Below the pieces are notes generated by a model. That model worked only from the letters and a program-made list of their open reading frames with translations, searched no databases and was not told the DNA's origin. From contig NZ_FMXE01000015.1 of NCBI RefSeq assembly GCF_900103735.1, positions 47,432-111,431 of the forward strand: 64,000 nt of DNA. Direction: 5' to 3'. Positions 18,438 to 27,206 of this stretch are shown here, piece after piece (position 1 is the stretch's first letter; each line of letters begins with the position of its first letter). Made by a program: the position numbers and the translations under genes. This stretch comes from Algoriphagus alkaliphilus (GTDB taxonomy: Bacteria; Bacteroidota; Bacteroidia; Cytophagales; Cyclobacteriaceae).

Positions 18438-18468
18438 TAAGAGTCCCGAAATCGGGACTCTTTTTTTA
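18438..18468 (+). terminator. Rho-independent terminator
   Basis: AAGAGTCCC and GGGACTCTT form a stem around GAAATC, followed by a run of T. It ends the lipoprotein gene 24 bp after its stop codon. Confidence 0.88.
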
Positions 18469-18478
18469 TTTTAGGGCA

Positions 18479-19102
18479 ATGAAGCCAATAGATCAGCTAA
18501 AAAATATTTTGGAAATGCACCTTCCACTTTCTGCAATTTCTTACTGCTTAGACCTATGGCAAAACACTCCTTTTTCATTTAAAGTCCAAAAACCAAGATC
18601 TTCGAAACTCGGGGATTTCCGATATCGAAAAGACCGGAAAATCCAAACTATTACAATCAACTCAGATCTCAATCGGTTTCAATTTTTATTGACTTATGTT
18701 CATGAAGTCGCGCATTTACGCACTTTTGAAAAACATGGAAATGCACATTCTCCGCATGGAATTGAGTGGAAGAAAGAGTTTCAAAACTTAATGTGGCCAA
18801 TCCTGAATGATTCTGTTTTCCCAAAAGATATTTTGATTCCGCTGAGACATCACATGCAAAGTCCGGCGGCAAGTTCATCCCGTGATTTATTCCTGATGAA
18901 GGAAATGAGTAAATATGACTTGCCAAACGAATTTATTTCCGATCAGGTCTTTCTGTCTGATCTTTTGCCTGGCAAGGAGTTTTTGCTTTCTGGAAGGAAA
19001 TTTAAAAAAGGTGAAACACGAAGAACTCGGGTTTTATGTGAAGAGATTGAATCCGGAAGAAAATTCCTTGTTTCGAGGCTGGCAAAAGTGAAACCAATTT
19101 AA
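18479..19102 (+). CDS. SprT-like zinc metalloprotein
   Basis: 207 residues with the SprT/Spartan-like core: YVHEVAHLRTF carries the HExxH zinc site near residue 78, and HSPHGIEWKKEF gives the third His and the typical HGxxW follow-up. No signal peptide. Bacterial SprT-like proteins are predicted cytoplasmic zinc peptidases; their substrates are not established. The tail (FKKGETRRTRVLCEE) resembles the C-terminal part of Bacteroidota homologues. It converges with scpB, whose stop lies 4 bp away. Confidence 0.85.
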   Translation: MKPIDQLKNILEMHLPLSAISYCLDLWQNTPFSFKVQKPRSSKLGDFRYRKDRKIQTITINSDLNRFQFLLTYVHEVAHLRTFEKHGNAHSPHGIEWKKEFQNLMWPILNDSVFPKDILIPLRHHMQSPAASSSRDLFLMKEMSKYDLPNEFISDQVFLSDLLPGKEFLLSGRKFKKGETRRTRVLCEEIESGRKFLVSRLAKVKPI

Positions 19103-19106
19103 GGTA

Positions 19107-19667
19107 CTAGTCCCGCTCTTCACCAATCTGATTGTCAGATTGTGAAAAATCTTTAGGCAGAGGTAATTCCTGAATAGAATTGATCCCAAAATACTCCATG
19201 AATTTATTAGAAGTACCATAAATCAATGGTTTACCCACACCCTCGGATTTCCCTTTGATTTCAACGAGCTCTTTTTCTAAAAGCTTCTGAACGGAATAAT
19301 CACTATTTACTCCCCTGATTTGTTCAATCTCCCCCTTTGTTACCGGCTGCTTGTAAGCAATGATGGACAAAGTTTCTAATTGAGCTGTCGACAATCTTTT
19401 TTGCGATTGCTGACGCAAAAGAATACTTATACTTGGCTGATAAGCTGGTTTTGTCAAAAATTGATATCCTCCACCCAAATGCTCCAAAGCAAAGGAAAAT
19501 TCTTCTTGATTATACTTATTTCCAAGCTCAATAAGTGCCGATTCGATATGGTCTAATGGGATCTCGCTAGCAAACATTTCAGAGAGGCATTTTGAAATCT
19601 CTGAAGCCGCAATTGGCTCAGGTGCACAGAAAATCAAGGCCTCAATATGGCGATTGAGAAAATCCAC
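19107..19667 (-). CDS. scpB: Segregation and condensation protein B
   Basis: 186 residues with the two winged-helix units of ScpB: RHIEALIFCAPEPIAASEIS at the start and LSIIAYKQPVTKGEIEQIRG with YGTSNKFMEYFGI near the end. ScpB binds ScpA and SMC to form the bacterial condensin. The start is taken as GTG, 2 bp after the stop of the TraR/DksA-like gene, because it reproduces the family N-terminus; an AGG precedes it. No scpA is in the window. Confidence 0.93.
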   Translation of the reverse strand: MDFLNRHIEALIFCAPEPIAASEISKCLSEMFASEIPLDHIESALIELGNKYNQEEFSFALEHLGGGYQFLTKPAYQPSISILLRQQSQKRLSTAQLETLSIIAYKQPVTKGEIEQIRGVNSDYSVQKLLEKELVEIKGKSEGVGKPLIYGTSNKFMEYFGINSIQELPLPKDFSQSDNQIGEERD

Positions 19668-19669
19668 CT

Positions 19670-20053
19670 TTACTTTTTTGCAAGTTTCGCCTCAATTGAA
19701 TGCATGGTATGCGGCACAGCTTTCAACCTTTCTTTAGAGATCAACTTTCCAGTATCCACACACACCCCGTATGTCCCGTTTTTGATTCGGATAAGTGCAT
19801 TTTCAAGATTGATGACAAATTTCTGCTGCCTGGCGGCAAGCTGGCTCAAATTTTCTCTTTCCAACGTGTCTGCACCGTCTTCCAAAAGTTTAGATGTCGA
19901 AGCTGTATAATCTGTCCCAGTGTCATTCTTTTTGCTCAAACTCTCTTTTAACGAAGTGAGTTCTTCTTTTGCACTGGCGAGTTTCTGATGGATAATAACT
20001 TCGAATTCTTTAAGTTCTTCCTGAGAATATGCGGTTTTTTCTTCCTTGCTCAT
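19670..20053 (-). CDS. DksA/TraR-family protein with degenerate zinc finger
   Basis: 127 residues: an acidic coiled-coil N-terminal half, a loop with Asp (TGTDYTAS), and the C-terminal finger region GTYGVCVDTGKLISKERL. The classic four-Cys finger keeps only one Cys; the partners are Asp/Thr and Pro-His. Family members bind the RNA polymerase secondary channel and can act with ppGpp. A one-Cys version is usual among Bacteroidota relatives as far as I recall, so the fold probably does not need zinc. It is co-transcribed with scpB. Confidence 0.85.
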   Translation of the reverse strand: MSKEEKTAYSQEELKEFEVIIHQKLASAKEELTSLKESLSKKNDTGTDYTASTSKLLEDGADTLERENLSQLAARQQKFVINLENALIRIKNGTYGVCVDTGKLISKERLKAVPHTMHSIEAKLAKK

Positions 20054-20301
20054 AATTAATTATACTTAAAATGACAGTACTGGGACGGATTTGCGAACGA
20101 ATGGTTCCCTAAAGTACGTTGGACTTTGATAATTGCAAAACTTAAAAAATCCTAGAATTTGAAAAGACAAAACACAAAAATCACATTCTCAAATATAAAA
20201 CACGCTACTATTTCATTATCAGCTGATTAGATCCAATCGGATTTGGTTTCATCCAAATCAATAAAAAAAATGGGAGATACCAGGAATAGATATTCTACAT
20301 A

Positions 20302-20327
20302 AAAAAAGCTGTCATGCGACAGCTTTC
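20302..20327 (-). terminator. Terminator overlapping the stop of the 56-residue ORF
   Basis: On the minus strand AAGCTGTC, loop GCAT, GACAGCTT, then seven T. The TGA stop of the small gene lies within the loop-proximal part of the stem. Confidence 0.8.
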
Positions 20328-20482
20328 TCGGTTTGGAGCATTTTTTCCAATCTTCTCTTCAGAACTTCATGTTCTACGTCAATTCGATATTTCATTCTCA
20401 AGTACTGTTGTGCCTCTTGAAGGTCTTTCCCGTCACGAAGAACTATTTCTTGTAGGGCAATTGTAATTAGGCCGCGATCCAT
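20312..20482 (-). CDS. 56-residue helical protein of unknown function
   Basis: MDRGLITIALQEIVLRDGKD then EAQQYLRMKYRIDVEHEV and KRRLEKMLQTEKAVA: a complete short frame with start, stop and a terminator that overlaps the stop codon. The sequence is mostly predicted helix with heptad-like spacing. I do not recognise a family. The terminator position and the protein-like composition argue that it is a real gene. It lies between the TraR/DksA-like gene and the lamin-tail protein, all on the minus strand. Confidence 0.6.
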   Translation of the reverse strand: MDRGLITIALQEIVLRDGKDLQEAQQYLRMKYRIDVEHEVLKRRLEKMLQTEKAVA

Positions 20483-20545
20483 GGGTTATAGTTAAGGTTA
20501 CTTGAAAATAGTGAAAATTGTATTTCAAACCGAAAAAAAATCAAA

Positions 20546-23059
20546 TTAAAGTCGTGTAGCAACAACAATTGTCTTTTTAAAGACTTTAGTTTTACCACCG
20601 AGTTCATAAAGTTCAGCGACCAAAACATAATATCCTGCTCTGACCAACTTTCCTGTTGAATCTGTACCTGTCCAAGTGAACATCCCATTTGTGCCTAAAA
20701 TTTGGTTTTGGGCTAAGGTCTGAATCAGCTGCCCCGCAGCGGAATAAATTTTAAAAGTTCCTACCCATCCGCTCATGTCCAATTGATAGCGAATACTTGT
20801 GATAGCCGGTCCGCTACTTCCCTCCGGATCAAAAACATCAGGATCAATCTGGATTATTTCAGCCTCAAATTCAATATCCAGTGCTTGAGAATTTTTCCTC
20901 CCAGGAGTGGCGTAATCCTCATTTCCGGAAGCTGACTGCCAGTTTGACGAAAGAGTTGTGGGAGATTGTTCTGAAATTCGCTCCAGAGAGACACCTTTGG
21001 TATCTCTTAACAGTGGATGATGAAGTTTCCTGTCATATTTAAACGTTTCAGCAATTTCTCCACCCGAAAAAAGTAAAACCACGGTACCACCGGCTATCGG
21101 ATAACTTGGAAGAGTAGGGATTTGAAGAAAATTGCCTTGGATGGATTTGGGATATGCTGATTTTAAAGCTTGAGTAGCTGTAGTAATCGCCAAATACCCT
21201 TTCGGCACCAAAACCATTCCCTGTTTACCAAATACTCTTAGTTGGTCAGGGACCCCGGTTGAATTTATATTAGCCAAAGCCAGATTTTCAAGATTAAGGT
21301 ATTTTTCAGTGGTATTTTTCACTTCCACAAACTTCGGGTCCCCTGTCCTCGGATCAAAAAGAACTTCATTGATGATCAATTCTCCCTTTTCGGGGATTTC
21401 AGGCAAAACAAGATTGATGGACAGTTCGCCCGTTTCGTTTCCAAAACAATCCTTCAAACCAGTCGCAACGAGTTTGTATACTTGATTTATTTTGGCAGTC
21501 GAACCAAGAACCAACCTGATATCAGTGTTTGAGTCAACTAGCAAGGTGTCAATCTGTAAAGATGGTGTAATTGATATGTTTTCTTTGTCAAGATTGGGTA
21601 GTATAGGGCTTGAAAAAACTACCAAAATCTCTTTCGAATCCACGAAAAAGGCAGATTCTATTTTCAGGTAAACCAACTCAGTTTTAGGATCAAAAATTGA
21701 GTTTTGAATTCCCGGTGTACCTCTAAACTTATCGATCGAAGGAGTTAGAAAAGCAGAATTGTCACAAAGGAAAAAAGGATTGGGTACTTCCAAACTGTAC
21801 CCTCCATTCGCAAAAACGTTCCCTCCCCAGGTGGATGTGGAATAGGAAATTCGATCAATGAACATCCCGGTAGCACTACTTAAAAACACCTGATCCCCGG
21901 AATTAAGAAGAGTAGGCCAACTTTTTATTGATAAAACCTTCCCGAAAGATGCTAATTGTGCTGCCTGATTTTCTGGAGCCAAAATCAAATACTCTCCTGG
22001 GTTTATCCAATATTCTCTTAATACAGCAATTGATCGGGAATTGGAAAGTTTAAGCCCCTCAATCCGGAACTCGTGATCACCTGCATGAAACAATTCGATA
22101 TATTCAACATTGGGCAAATCCTGATCTGCCCGAGGTGCAGGCATCAGTTCATTGATCACCAGTGCTTTAACTGCGATGTCTGTGGGATCAAAAAAGGTAA
22201 AAGTGACCGTGGTGTCTTGCAGAAAATTACCTTCCAAATCCGGGATCTGACGAATTGACAATCCATAGAATTTAGCTGATTCTAGCTTCCTTTCAAATGT
22301 CGCAATCACAAGGGAATCACTTTTCAACTGAACAGAAATCGGATTTTCATCCTCAAGTTCATACGCTATCGAAAAAATAGAGAAAACAGGATCGACCCGC
22401 TCAGAAAACTGAATAAACACAGAATTTGAATCATAGCCTTTTGCTGAAATGACTCTGGGGGAAGATTCATCTCTTACGATATCGCCAAATACAAAATCAT
22501 CCATAATCCATCGGGCAGCACTTCCTGACCCAGGCCCATATCTGATATCCAAACTCAAAAAGACCTCTTCCTCACTTTTGAATTGGAACGGAAGGGTAAT
22601 ATTATATCTTCTGAATTCCTGGTTTGAATTTGGAAACTCGGTGTTATTTCCAATTTGTATCGGTTCAGAAAACTCTCCATCCAATTTTCTGCCCCAAGAA
22701 TAAAAAACCAAAGCAGGACGATTTCCACTTCCGTTTTGAATGGTTTTTGCGAAAAATAAAAGTTCGGGATTTTCAAACTGTCCAGGTGTCAGCTTGATCC
22801 AAATCCTTCCATCAAAAGTGCTGATGGGCTGAACGGCTAGGCCTTTACTCCCATTTCGCCCTTGGTTTGAAACCTGAAAAATTCTGGCAGAAGTGGCTCT
22901 GACCTCATTCCCATACCAATTTGGCAGAAATTCCTCAGGATAACTTGAGGGTTGAAAGCTGCTTTCAAAATCTTGCTTTTGGGCAAACAGAATGGGGTTC
23001 CCCAGTTCAAAAAAAATGGGAATGATGATTAGTAGCTTTTCCAAAAAGTGTTTTTCCAT
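20546..23059 (-). CDS. Secreted lamin-tail-domain protein with T9SS/FlgD-like C-terminus
   Basis: About 837 residues from the ATG at 23059, which begins a plausible signal peptide ending LFAQ; an ATG at 23080 is less likely. A jelly-roll-like N-terminal region precedes an Ig-like part, then two lamin-tail domains (ALVINELMPAPR near 300, GELIINEVLFDPRTGDP near 565). The C-terminus (GWVGTFKIYSAAGQLIQTL, GKLVRAGYYVLVAELY) matches FlgD-Ig-like/gliding-type sorting regions. Such proteins are exported to the cell surface in Bacteroidota; substrate or partner unknown. It appears monocistronic. Confidence 0.8.
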   Translation of the reverse strand: MEKHFLEKLLIIIPIFFELGNPILFAQKQDFESSFQPSSYPEEFLPNWYGNEVRATSARIFQVSNQGRNGSKGLAVQPISTFDGRIWIKLTPGQFENPELLFFAKTIQNGSGNRPALVFYSWGRKLDGEFSEPIQIGNNTEFPNSNQEFRRYNITLPFQFKSEEEVFLSLDIRYGPGSGSAARWIMDDFVFGDIVRDESSPRVISAKGYDSNSVFIQFSERVDPVFSIFSIAYELEDENPISVQLKSDSLVIATFERKLESAKFYGLSIRQIPDLEGNFLQDTTVTFTFFDPTDIAVKALVINELMPAPRADQDLPNVEYIELFHAGDHEFRIEGLKLSNSRSIAVLREYWINPGEYLILAPENQAAQLASFGKVLSIKSWPTLLNSGDQVFLSSATGMFIDRISYSTSTWGGNVFANGGYSLEVPNPFFLCDNSAFLTPSIDKFRGTPGIQNSIFDPKTELVYLKIESAFFVDSKEILVVFSSPILPNLDKENISITPSLQIDTLLVDSNTDIRLVLGSTAKINQVYKLVATGLKDCFGNETGELSINLVLPEIPEKGELIINEVLFDPRTGDPKFVEVKNTTEKYLNLENLALANINSTGVPDQLRVFGKQGMVLVPKGYLAITTATQALKSAYPKSIQGNFLQIPTLPSYPIAGGTVVLLFSGGEIAETFKYDRKLHHPLLRDTKGVSLERISEQSPTTLSSNWQSASGNEDYATPGRKNSQALDIEFEAEIIQIDPDVFDPEGSSGPAITSIRYQLDMSGWVGTFKIYSAAGQLIQTLAQNQILGTNGMFTWTGTDSTGKLVRAGYYVLVAELYELGGKTKVFKKTIVVATRL

Positions 23060-23210
23060 AAAAAATAGTTTAAAATGCACTACCTAAATATATAAAATCA
23101 GTCTCTTAATTTCCTTAGACCTTTTGAAAATCAATCAAAAATATTTGAGCACAATCCTGAAAATGAACGTGTAGTCCTTACTTTTGCAATCCAAATTCAA
23201 TTATAAACCT

Positions 23211-23246
23211 ATGAAATCGAGCAAGGTCCAACTAACACTTGGATGA
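23211..23246 (+). other. Possible 11-residue leader frame before asd
   Basis: ATG at 23211 encodes MKSSKVQLTLG-stop. The bases before it (AATTATAAACC, ATG) closely resemble those before the asd start 86 bp further on. It may be a leader peptide or a decayed duplicate of the asd start region. A TACTTTTG -7-like box lies upstream at 23179. Confidence 0.2.
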
Positions 23247-23296
23247 TTTAACTGAGCGAGATTCCATAAGGCCTTTAAAAATCAAATTATAATCTT

Positions 23297-24286
23297 ATGA
23301 AACTGGCTGTAGTAGGTGCAACCGGACTGGTTGGCACCGAAATCCTCGAAGTGCTCGCTGAGCACAACTTCCCTTATGACGAACTGCTATTAGTCGCCTC
23401 TGAGCGCTCTGTAGGAAAACAGATCGAGTATAAAAGTAAAAAACACACGGTGATCGGTCTGGCCGAGGCAGTGGCAGCCAAACCTGAAATAGCCATCTTC
23501 TCTGCCGGCGGAAGCACTTCCCTGGAGTGGGCTCCAAAATTTGCAGAAGTGGGTACTTTCGTTATCGACAACTCTTCGGCATGGAGGATGGACCCAAGTA
23601 AGAAACTGGTTGTTCCCGAAATCAACTCAAAGGAAATCACTGCCACAGATAAAATCATTGCAAACCCAAATTGCTCTACCATTCAGATGGTACTGGCATT
23701 GGAGCCATTGCGTCAGCGTTACGGCATCAAGCGAATAGTGGTCTCCACCTATCAGTCGGTGACAGGTACCGGAAAAGCTGCTGTGGATCAGATGATGGCT
23801 GAGCGTGAAGGAAGAACTCCAGACATGGTGTATCCCCATAAGATTGACATGAACGTCCTTCCTCACATTGATGTGTTCCAACCCAATGGCTATACCAAGG
23901 AAGAAATGAAGATGATCAATGAGACCAAAAAGATTTTCTCTGATGATACTATTAAAGTAACTGCAACCACGGTTAGAGTACCAACTATGGGAGGACACTC
24001 CGAAGCAGTGAATGTGGAATTCAAGGAAGATTTTGACCTGGTGGAAGTAAGAAGTCTTCTGGAATCGGCACCTGGAGTCATTGTACAGGACGACCCTGCC
24101 AACTTCATTTACCCCATGCCGATCACAGCACATAAAAAAGACGAGGTATTTGTAGGGCGACTCAGAAGAGACGAATCTCAGGCCAATACATTAAACATGT
24201 GGATTGTGGCTGACAACTTAAGAAAGGGCGCAGCAACCAATGCCGTACAGATAGCTGAATATTTAGTAGAAAAAGGATTAGTATAA
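23297..24286 (+). CDS. asd: Aspartate-semialdehyde dehydrogenase
   Basis: 329 residues. N-terminal NADP-binding GATGLVGTEILEVL, active-site Cys in NPNCSTIQM near residue 127, and the dimerisation/substrate region VRVPTMGGHSEAVNVEF. The enzyme reduces aspartyl phosphate to the semialdehyde, the branch point to lysine/diaminopimelate, threonine and methionine. The stop codon shares one base with the start of the next gene (TAATG), so translation is coupled to the methyltransferase. Confidence 0.97.
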   Translation: MKLAVVGATGLVGTEILEVLAEHNFPYDELLLVASERSVGKQIEYKSKKHTVIGLAEAVAAKPEIAIFSAGGSTSLEWAPKFAEVGTFVIDNSSAWRMDPSKKLVVPEINSKEITATDKIIANPNCSTIQMVLALEPLRQRYGIKRIVVSTYQSVTGTGKAAVDQMMAEREGRTPDMVYPHKIDMNVLPHIDVFQPNGYTKEEMKMINETKKIFSDDTIKVTATTVRVPTMGGHSEAVNVEFKEDFDLVEVRSLLESAPGVIVQDDPANFIYPMPITAHKKDEVFVGRLRRDESQANTLNMWIVADNLRKGAATNAVQIAEYLVEKGLV

Positions 24287-25506
24287 TGAACCTCAGCGAG
24301 GTAAATAGCGCTGAATTCAGACAATTTGTGCAGGATCATCTCAGTGGAGATCCTGCACTTTTGCTTTTTAAATATCAGGGAAAAGTCAATTTTGAGCTAA
24401 AGGCCGCCGTACAGCAAATTTCTGCCAGACAAAAAGCTGCCAAAAAACTTCCAGAGTGGATTTCAAATCCTGCTATAATTTTCCCTGCTTCCATCTCCTT
24501 GGAGCAAAGTTCATCAGAAATTACCGCCAAGCACAAAGCTAAAAACCGTTCTGGGTCATTAATGATCGACTTGACTGGTGGCTTTGGTGTGGATAGTCAT
24601 TATTTAAGTCATTGTTTTGAGAAGGCCATCTACTGTGAAAGACAACCTGAGCTTTTCCAGATTTCGAAGCACAATCTGGAGCAGTTGGAACCCTCCAAGG
24701 GTTCGAAACCCTTGGAGGGTGTGATCAGTAAATTTGAATTTTATGAAGGAGATGGATTGGAATTTCTAAAAAACACCAAACTTCATTTTGACCTGATTTA
24801 TGCAGATCCGGCGCGAAGAGGAACTGGAAATCAAAAGCTCTACAGGTTGCAGGACTGCGAACCGGATGTGGTCAGTGTTTGGTCAGTATTGAAACAGAAA
24901 GCTCACCAGATTTTGCTAAAGGTTTCCCCCATGCTGGACTTGACTCAGGCTTGGAGCGAATTGCCGGACATTCAAAAAATAACCGTCGTATCGGTAAAAA
25001 ATGAGGTAAAGGAGATTTTACTTTTTTGGGAAAAAGGTAAAGATGGAGCAGAGAGAAAGATAGAGGTTGTGGATTTGGAAAGTAATTTCCCCGCGTTTGA
25101 ATTTGTGCCGAAAGCGGAAGAAAACGCGATATCCAAGTTTGGAGAAGCAGAAAAATACTTGGTAGAACCTTTAACTGGAATCCTAAAAGCCGGAGCATTC
25201 AGCCTTTTCGGAGAGCGATTTGGACTTCGAAAGTTGGAGAAAAACAGCCATCTCTACACTGGAGATTCAATTCCCGATGAAATTCCAGGTCGGGTTTTCC
25301 AAATCATCCAAGAGATTTCACCCAAAAAGCAGGAAATGAAATCCCTTTTCCCATCAGGTAAAGTCAATATTATTTGCCGCAACTATGTCACAGGAGCGGA
25401 AGACCTGAAGAAAAAATTGGGCTTAAAAGACGGAGGAGAGGACTTTTTAATAGGAACTAAAACCGGAAGCGGATATAAGGTATTTTGGTGTAGGAGAGTT
25501 AATTAG
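24286..25506 (+). CDS. Class I SAM methyltransferase, THUMP-like
   Basis: 406 residues. The SAM-binding motif I is LMIDLTGGFGVDSHYLS near residue 95 and a catalytic-type block is LIYADPARRGTGNQK near 170. The C-terminal part matches the THUMP-like domain seen in this Bacteroidota family (FPSGKVNIICRNY, KTGSGYKVFWCRR). The substrate is probably RNA, but not established. The frame contains a perfect 14-bp palindromic arm pair at 24690-24720 that encodes EPSKGSKPLEG, apparently an inserted repeat tolerated by the protein. Confidence 0.8.
   Translation: MNLSEVNSAEFRQFVQDHLSGDPALLLFKYQGKVNFELKAAVQQISARQKAAKKLPEWISNPAIIFPASISLEQSSSEITAKHKAKNRSGSLMIDLTGGFGVDSHYLSHCFEKAIYCERQPELFQISKHNLEQLEPSKGSKPLEGVISKFEFYEGDGLEFLKNTKLHFDLIYADPARRGTGNQKLYRLQDCEPDVVSVWSVLKQKAHQILLKVSPMLDLTQAWSELPDIQKITVVSVKNEVKEILLFWEKGKDGAERKIEVVDLESNFPAFEFVPKAEENAISKFGEAEKYLVEPLTGILKAGAFSLFGERFGLRKLEKNSHLYTGDSIPDEIPGRVFQIIQEISPKKQEMKSLFPSGKVNIICRNYVTGAEDLKKKLGLKDGGEDFLIGTKTGSGYKVFWCRRVN
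24690..24720. repeat. Perfect palindromic repeat within a coding sequence
   Basis: ACCCTCCAAGGGTT, three bases, AACCCTTGGAGGGT: a 14-bp perfect inverted repeat with a 3-base loop. It is in frame with the methyltransferase and resembles the hairpins at 56832-56957 in sequence style. Confidence 0.85.
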
Positions 25507-25540
25507 TAGAATTCGGAAATTTTCATGAATTTCATATATC

Positions 25541-26113
25541 ATGCAAAAGCGACTTTTCATCATAGCAGGGTGCAATGGGGCAGGAAAAACTACTGCTTCA
25601 TTTAGAATTCTTCCTGAACTATTGAATTGCAGGGAATTTGTCAATGCAGATGAAATCGCACGGGGGATTTCTCCTTTCCAACCAGAAAAAGTTGCACTGG
25701 AAGCAGGCAGAATCATGCTTTCACGAATGCAAGAATTAATTGAGAAAGGTGAGGATTTTGCATTTGAGACGACACTAGCTACGAAGTCTTATTTAGGGTT
25801 TATTGAAAAGGCTCATCAAAAAGGTTATTTTGTTTCTTTAGTTTTCTTTTGGTTACAATCGCCAGCTTTGGCAATTGAAAGAGTCAAAACTAGAGTAAGA
25901 GAGGGTGGCCATAGTATTCCAAAAGAGGTAGTTATAAGGAGATATTCTAGAGGAATTCAAAACCTTTTTAAACTCTTTTCCCAAAAAGTTGATTACTTAG
26001 CCATATTCGATAATTCAAATACAACACCAGAATTAATTGCAGAGGAGAAAAATGGCTTACGAATTTTCCATCAGGAAAAATTTAATTTACTAAAATCTTT
26101 ATCCTATGAGTGA
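25541..26113 (+). CDS. Zeta-toxin-like P-loop kinase
   Basis: 190 residues with Walker A GCNGAGKTTASF at residue 10, NADEIARGISPF and FAFETTLAT, the layout of zeta-toxin-like kinases. Zeta toxins phosphorylate UDP-N-acetylglucosamine; for chromosomal Bacteroidota homologues of this size the substrate is not known. An ORF of 57 residues overlaps its end by 8 nt and may be a partner. No epsilon-type antitoxin is visible upstream. Confidence 0.8.
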   Translation: MQKRLFIIAGCNGAGKTTASFRILPELLNCREFVNADEIARGISPFQPEKVALEAGRIMLSRMQELIEKGEDFAFETTLATKSYLGFIEKAHQKGYFVSLVFFWLQSPALAIERVKTRVREGGHSIPKEVVIRRYSRGIQNLFKLFSQKVDYLAIFDNSNTTPELIAEEKNGLRIFHQEKFNLLKSLSYE

Positions 26114-26279
26114 AGCTGAAATCAACATATTGGCAGACAAAATCAAAAATGCTGTTCTCAATTCTGAGGAGGATTTTCTTAAAATGAAGAAAAAGTTGGG
26201 ACAGAAAATTGTAACCCAAATCGACGGGAAAATTGTGACTCGATCACCAGACTACTTTTTGAAAAAATTAAAAAAGTGA
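26106..26279 (+). CDS. 57-residue partner of the zeta-like kinase
   Basis: MSEAEINILADKIKNAVLNS, then EEDFLKMKKKLGQKIVTQID and GKIVTRSPDYFLKKLKK. It overlaps the kinase by 8 nt and is basic at its C-terminus. I recognise no named family. Position and size fit an antitoxin or accessory subunit, which is inference. It ends 7 bp before the convergent DUF4249 gene. Confidence 0.6.
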   Translation: MSEAEINILADKIKNAVLNSEEDFLKMKKKLGQKIVTQIDGKIVTRSPDYFLKKLKK

Positions 26280-26285
26280 AGTTGA

Positions 26286-27206
26286 TCACTCCTCCAAGAG
26301 GATTTTCAAGATTTTTGTGTCAGTATTTCGTGCTTTCAAAATCCCCATTCCATTTTTAATATTAGTGTAGACCAAGACAGGCTGTGACAGAAAATCTCCC
26401 CTATTATAGTTCTGAAGTCCCACGGTCTCTTCATATCGATAATATGACTCGGAAACATGCGAAAGATTAATTGTCACCTCTAAGTCATAATCTCTAGGGA
26501 AAGTAGATCTAAACACTATCTCCGAATCCTTTCCGGAAAGCAAAACGTCATCGAATAATAAACCACTGTAAGTCCATGAATCACGTTGGTAAGCAGGATT
26601 AACCGGCCTTGGGTAAAGATCTCCTGAGTAAAAACTATTCGCTTGAGTGGTACTAGGCCCATAAAATCGCCCTTTCAATTCATAAAAATTCTTCCCAGGC
26701 AGGTCATCAAATTTCACGGTAAACTCAAGCAAATCTTGGCTTGTAAAAGACTCAACTGGACCTAAGTTTCGATAAGATATTTCTTTGATCGCTATTGGTT
26801 CGGGAAATTGAACCTCCCCACTTATTGGTTTAAACCCCTCACTTTCTGCAAGAATTTCATATCGTTCATTATCCTTAAAGTCATACCCTGCCAAATAGTA
26901 ATAAGCGAAAGATTCAATTGGATTACTTTTGTCTATAAAAGCAAATGGAAAAATGGCTCCAGATTCGTTTTTAAGGAATACTTTTCCACCCTTCACATAT
27001 TCGAAACCATCGTATTCTCTTCCTTCCAAAATCCCTCTACTTTTCGTCAGGTAAACACGAATCGTATCTGAGTTTTCAAGAAGCGAATTCATCACCAATC
27101 GAGGTTCCTGTCCGGGTAGTTCCACTTCCAAAAACCGCTCACATCCCCAAATGATCGAGAGAAGAAGTACTAATGGTATGCTGCTTTTAATTCTATTCGT
27201 CATCAT
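26286..27206 (-). CDS. DUF4249 lipoprotein
   Basis: 306 residues. Lipoprotein signal with lipobox ending IIWGC near residue 22, then an N-terminal Ig-like fold and strands of the DUF4249 family (PRLVMNSLLENSDTIRVYLTKSRG, GGKVFLKNESG). DUF4249 proteins sit beside TonB-dependent receptors in Bacteroidota and are thought to be surface partners of the receptor. The start shares one base with the stop of the receptor gene (TAATG). Confidence 0.87.
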   Translation of the reverse strand: MMTNRIKSSIPLVLLLSIIWGCERFLEVELPGQEPRLVMNSLLENSDTIRVYLTKSRGILEGREYDGFEYVKGGKVFLKNESGAIFPFAFIDKSNPIESFAYYYLAGYDFKDNERYEILAESEGFKPISGEVQFPEPIAIKEISYRNLGPVESFTSQDLLEFTVKFDDLPGKNFYELKGRFYGPSTTQANSFYSGDLYPRPVNPAYQRDSWTYSGLLFDDVLLSGKDSEIVFRSTFPRDYDLEVTINLSHVSESYYRYEETVGLQNYNRGDFLSQPVLVYTNIKNGMGILKARNTDTKILKILLEE

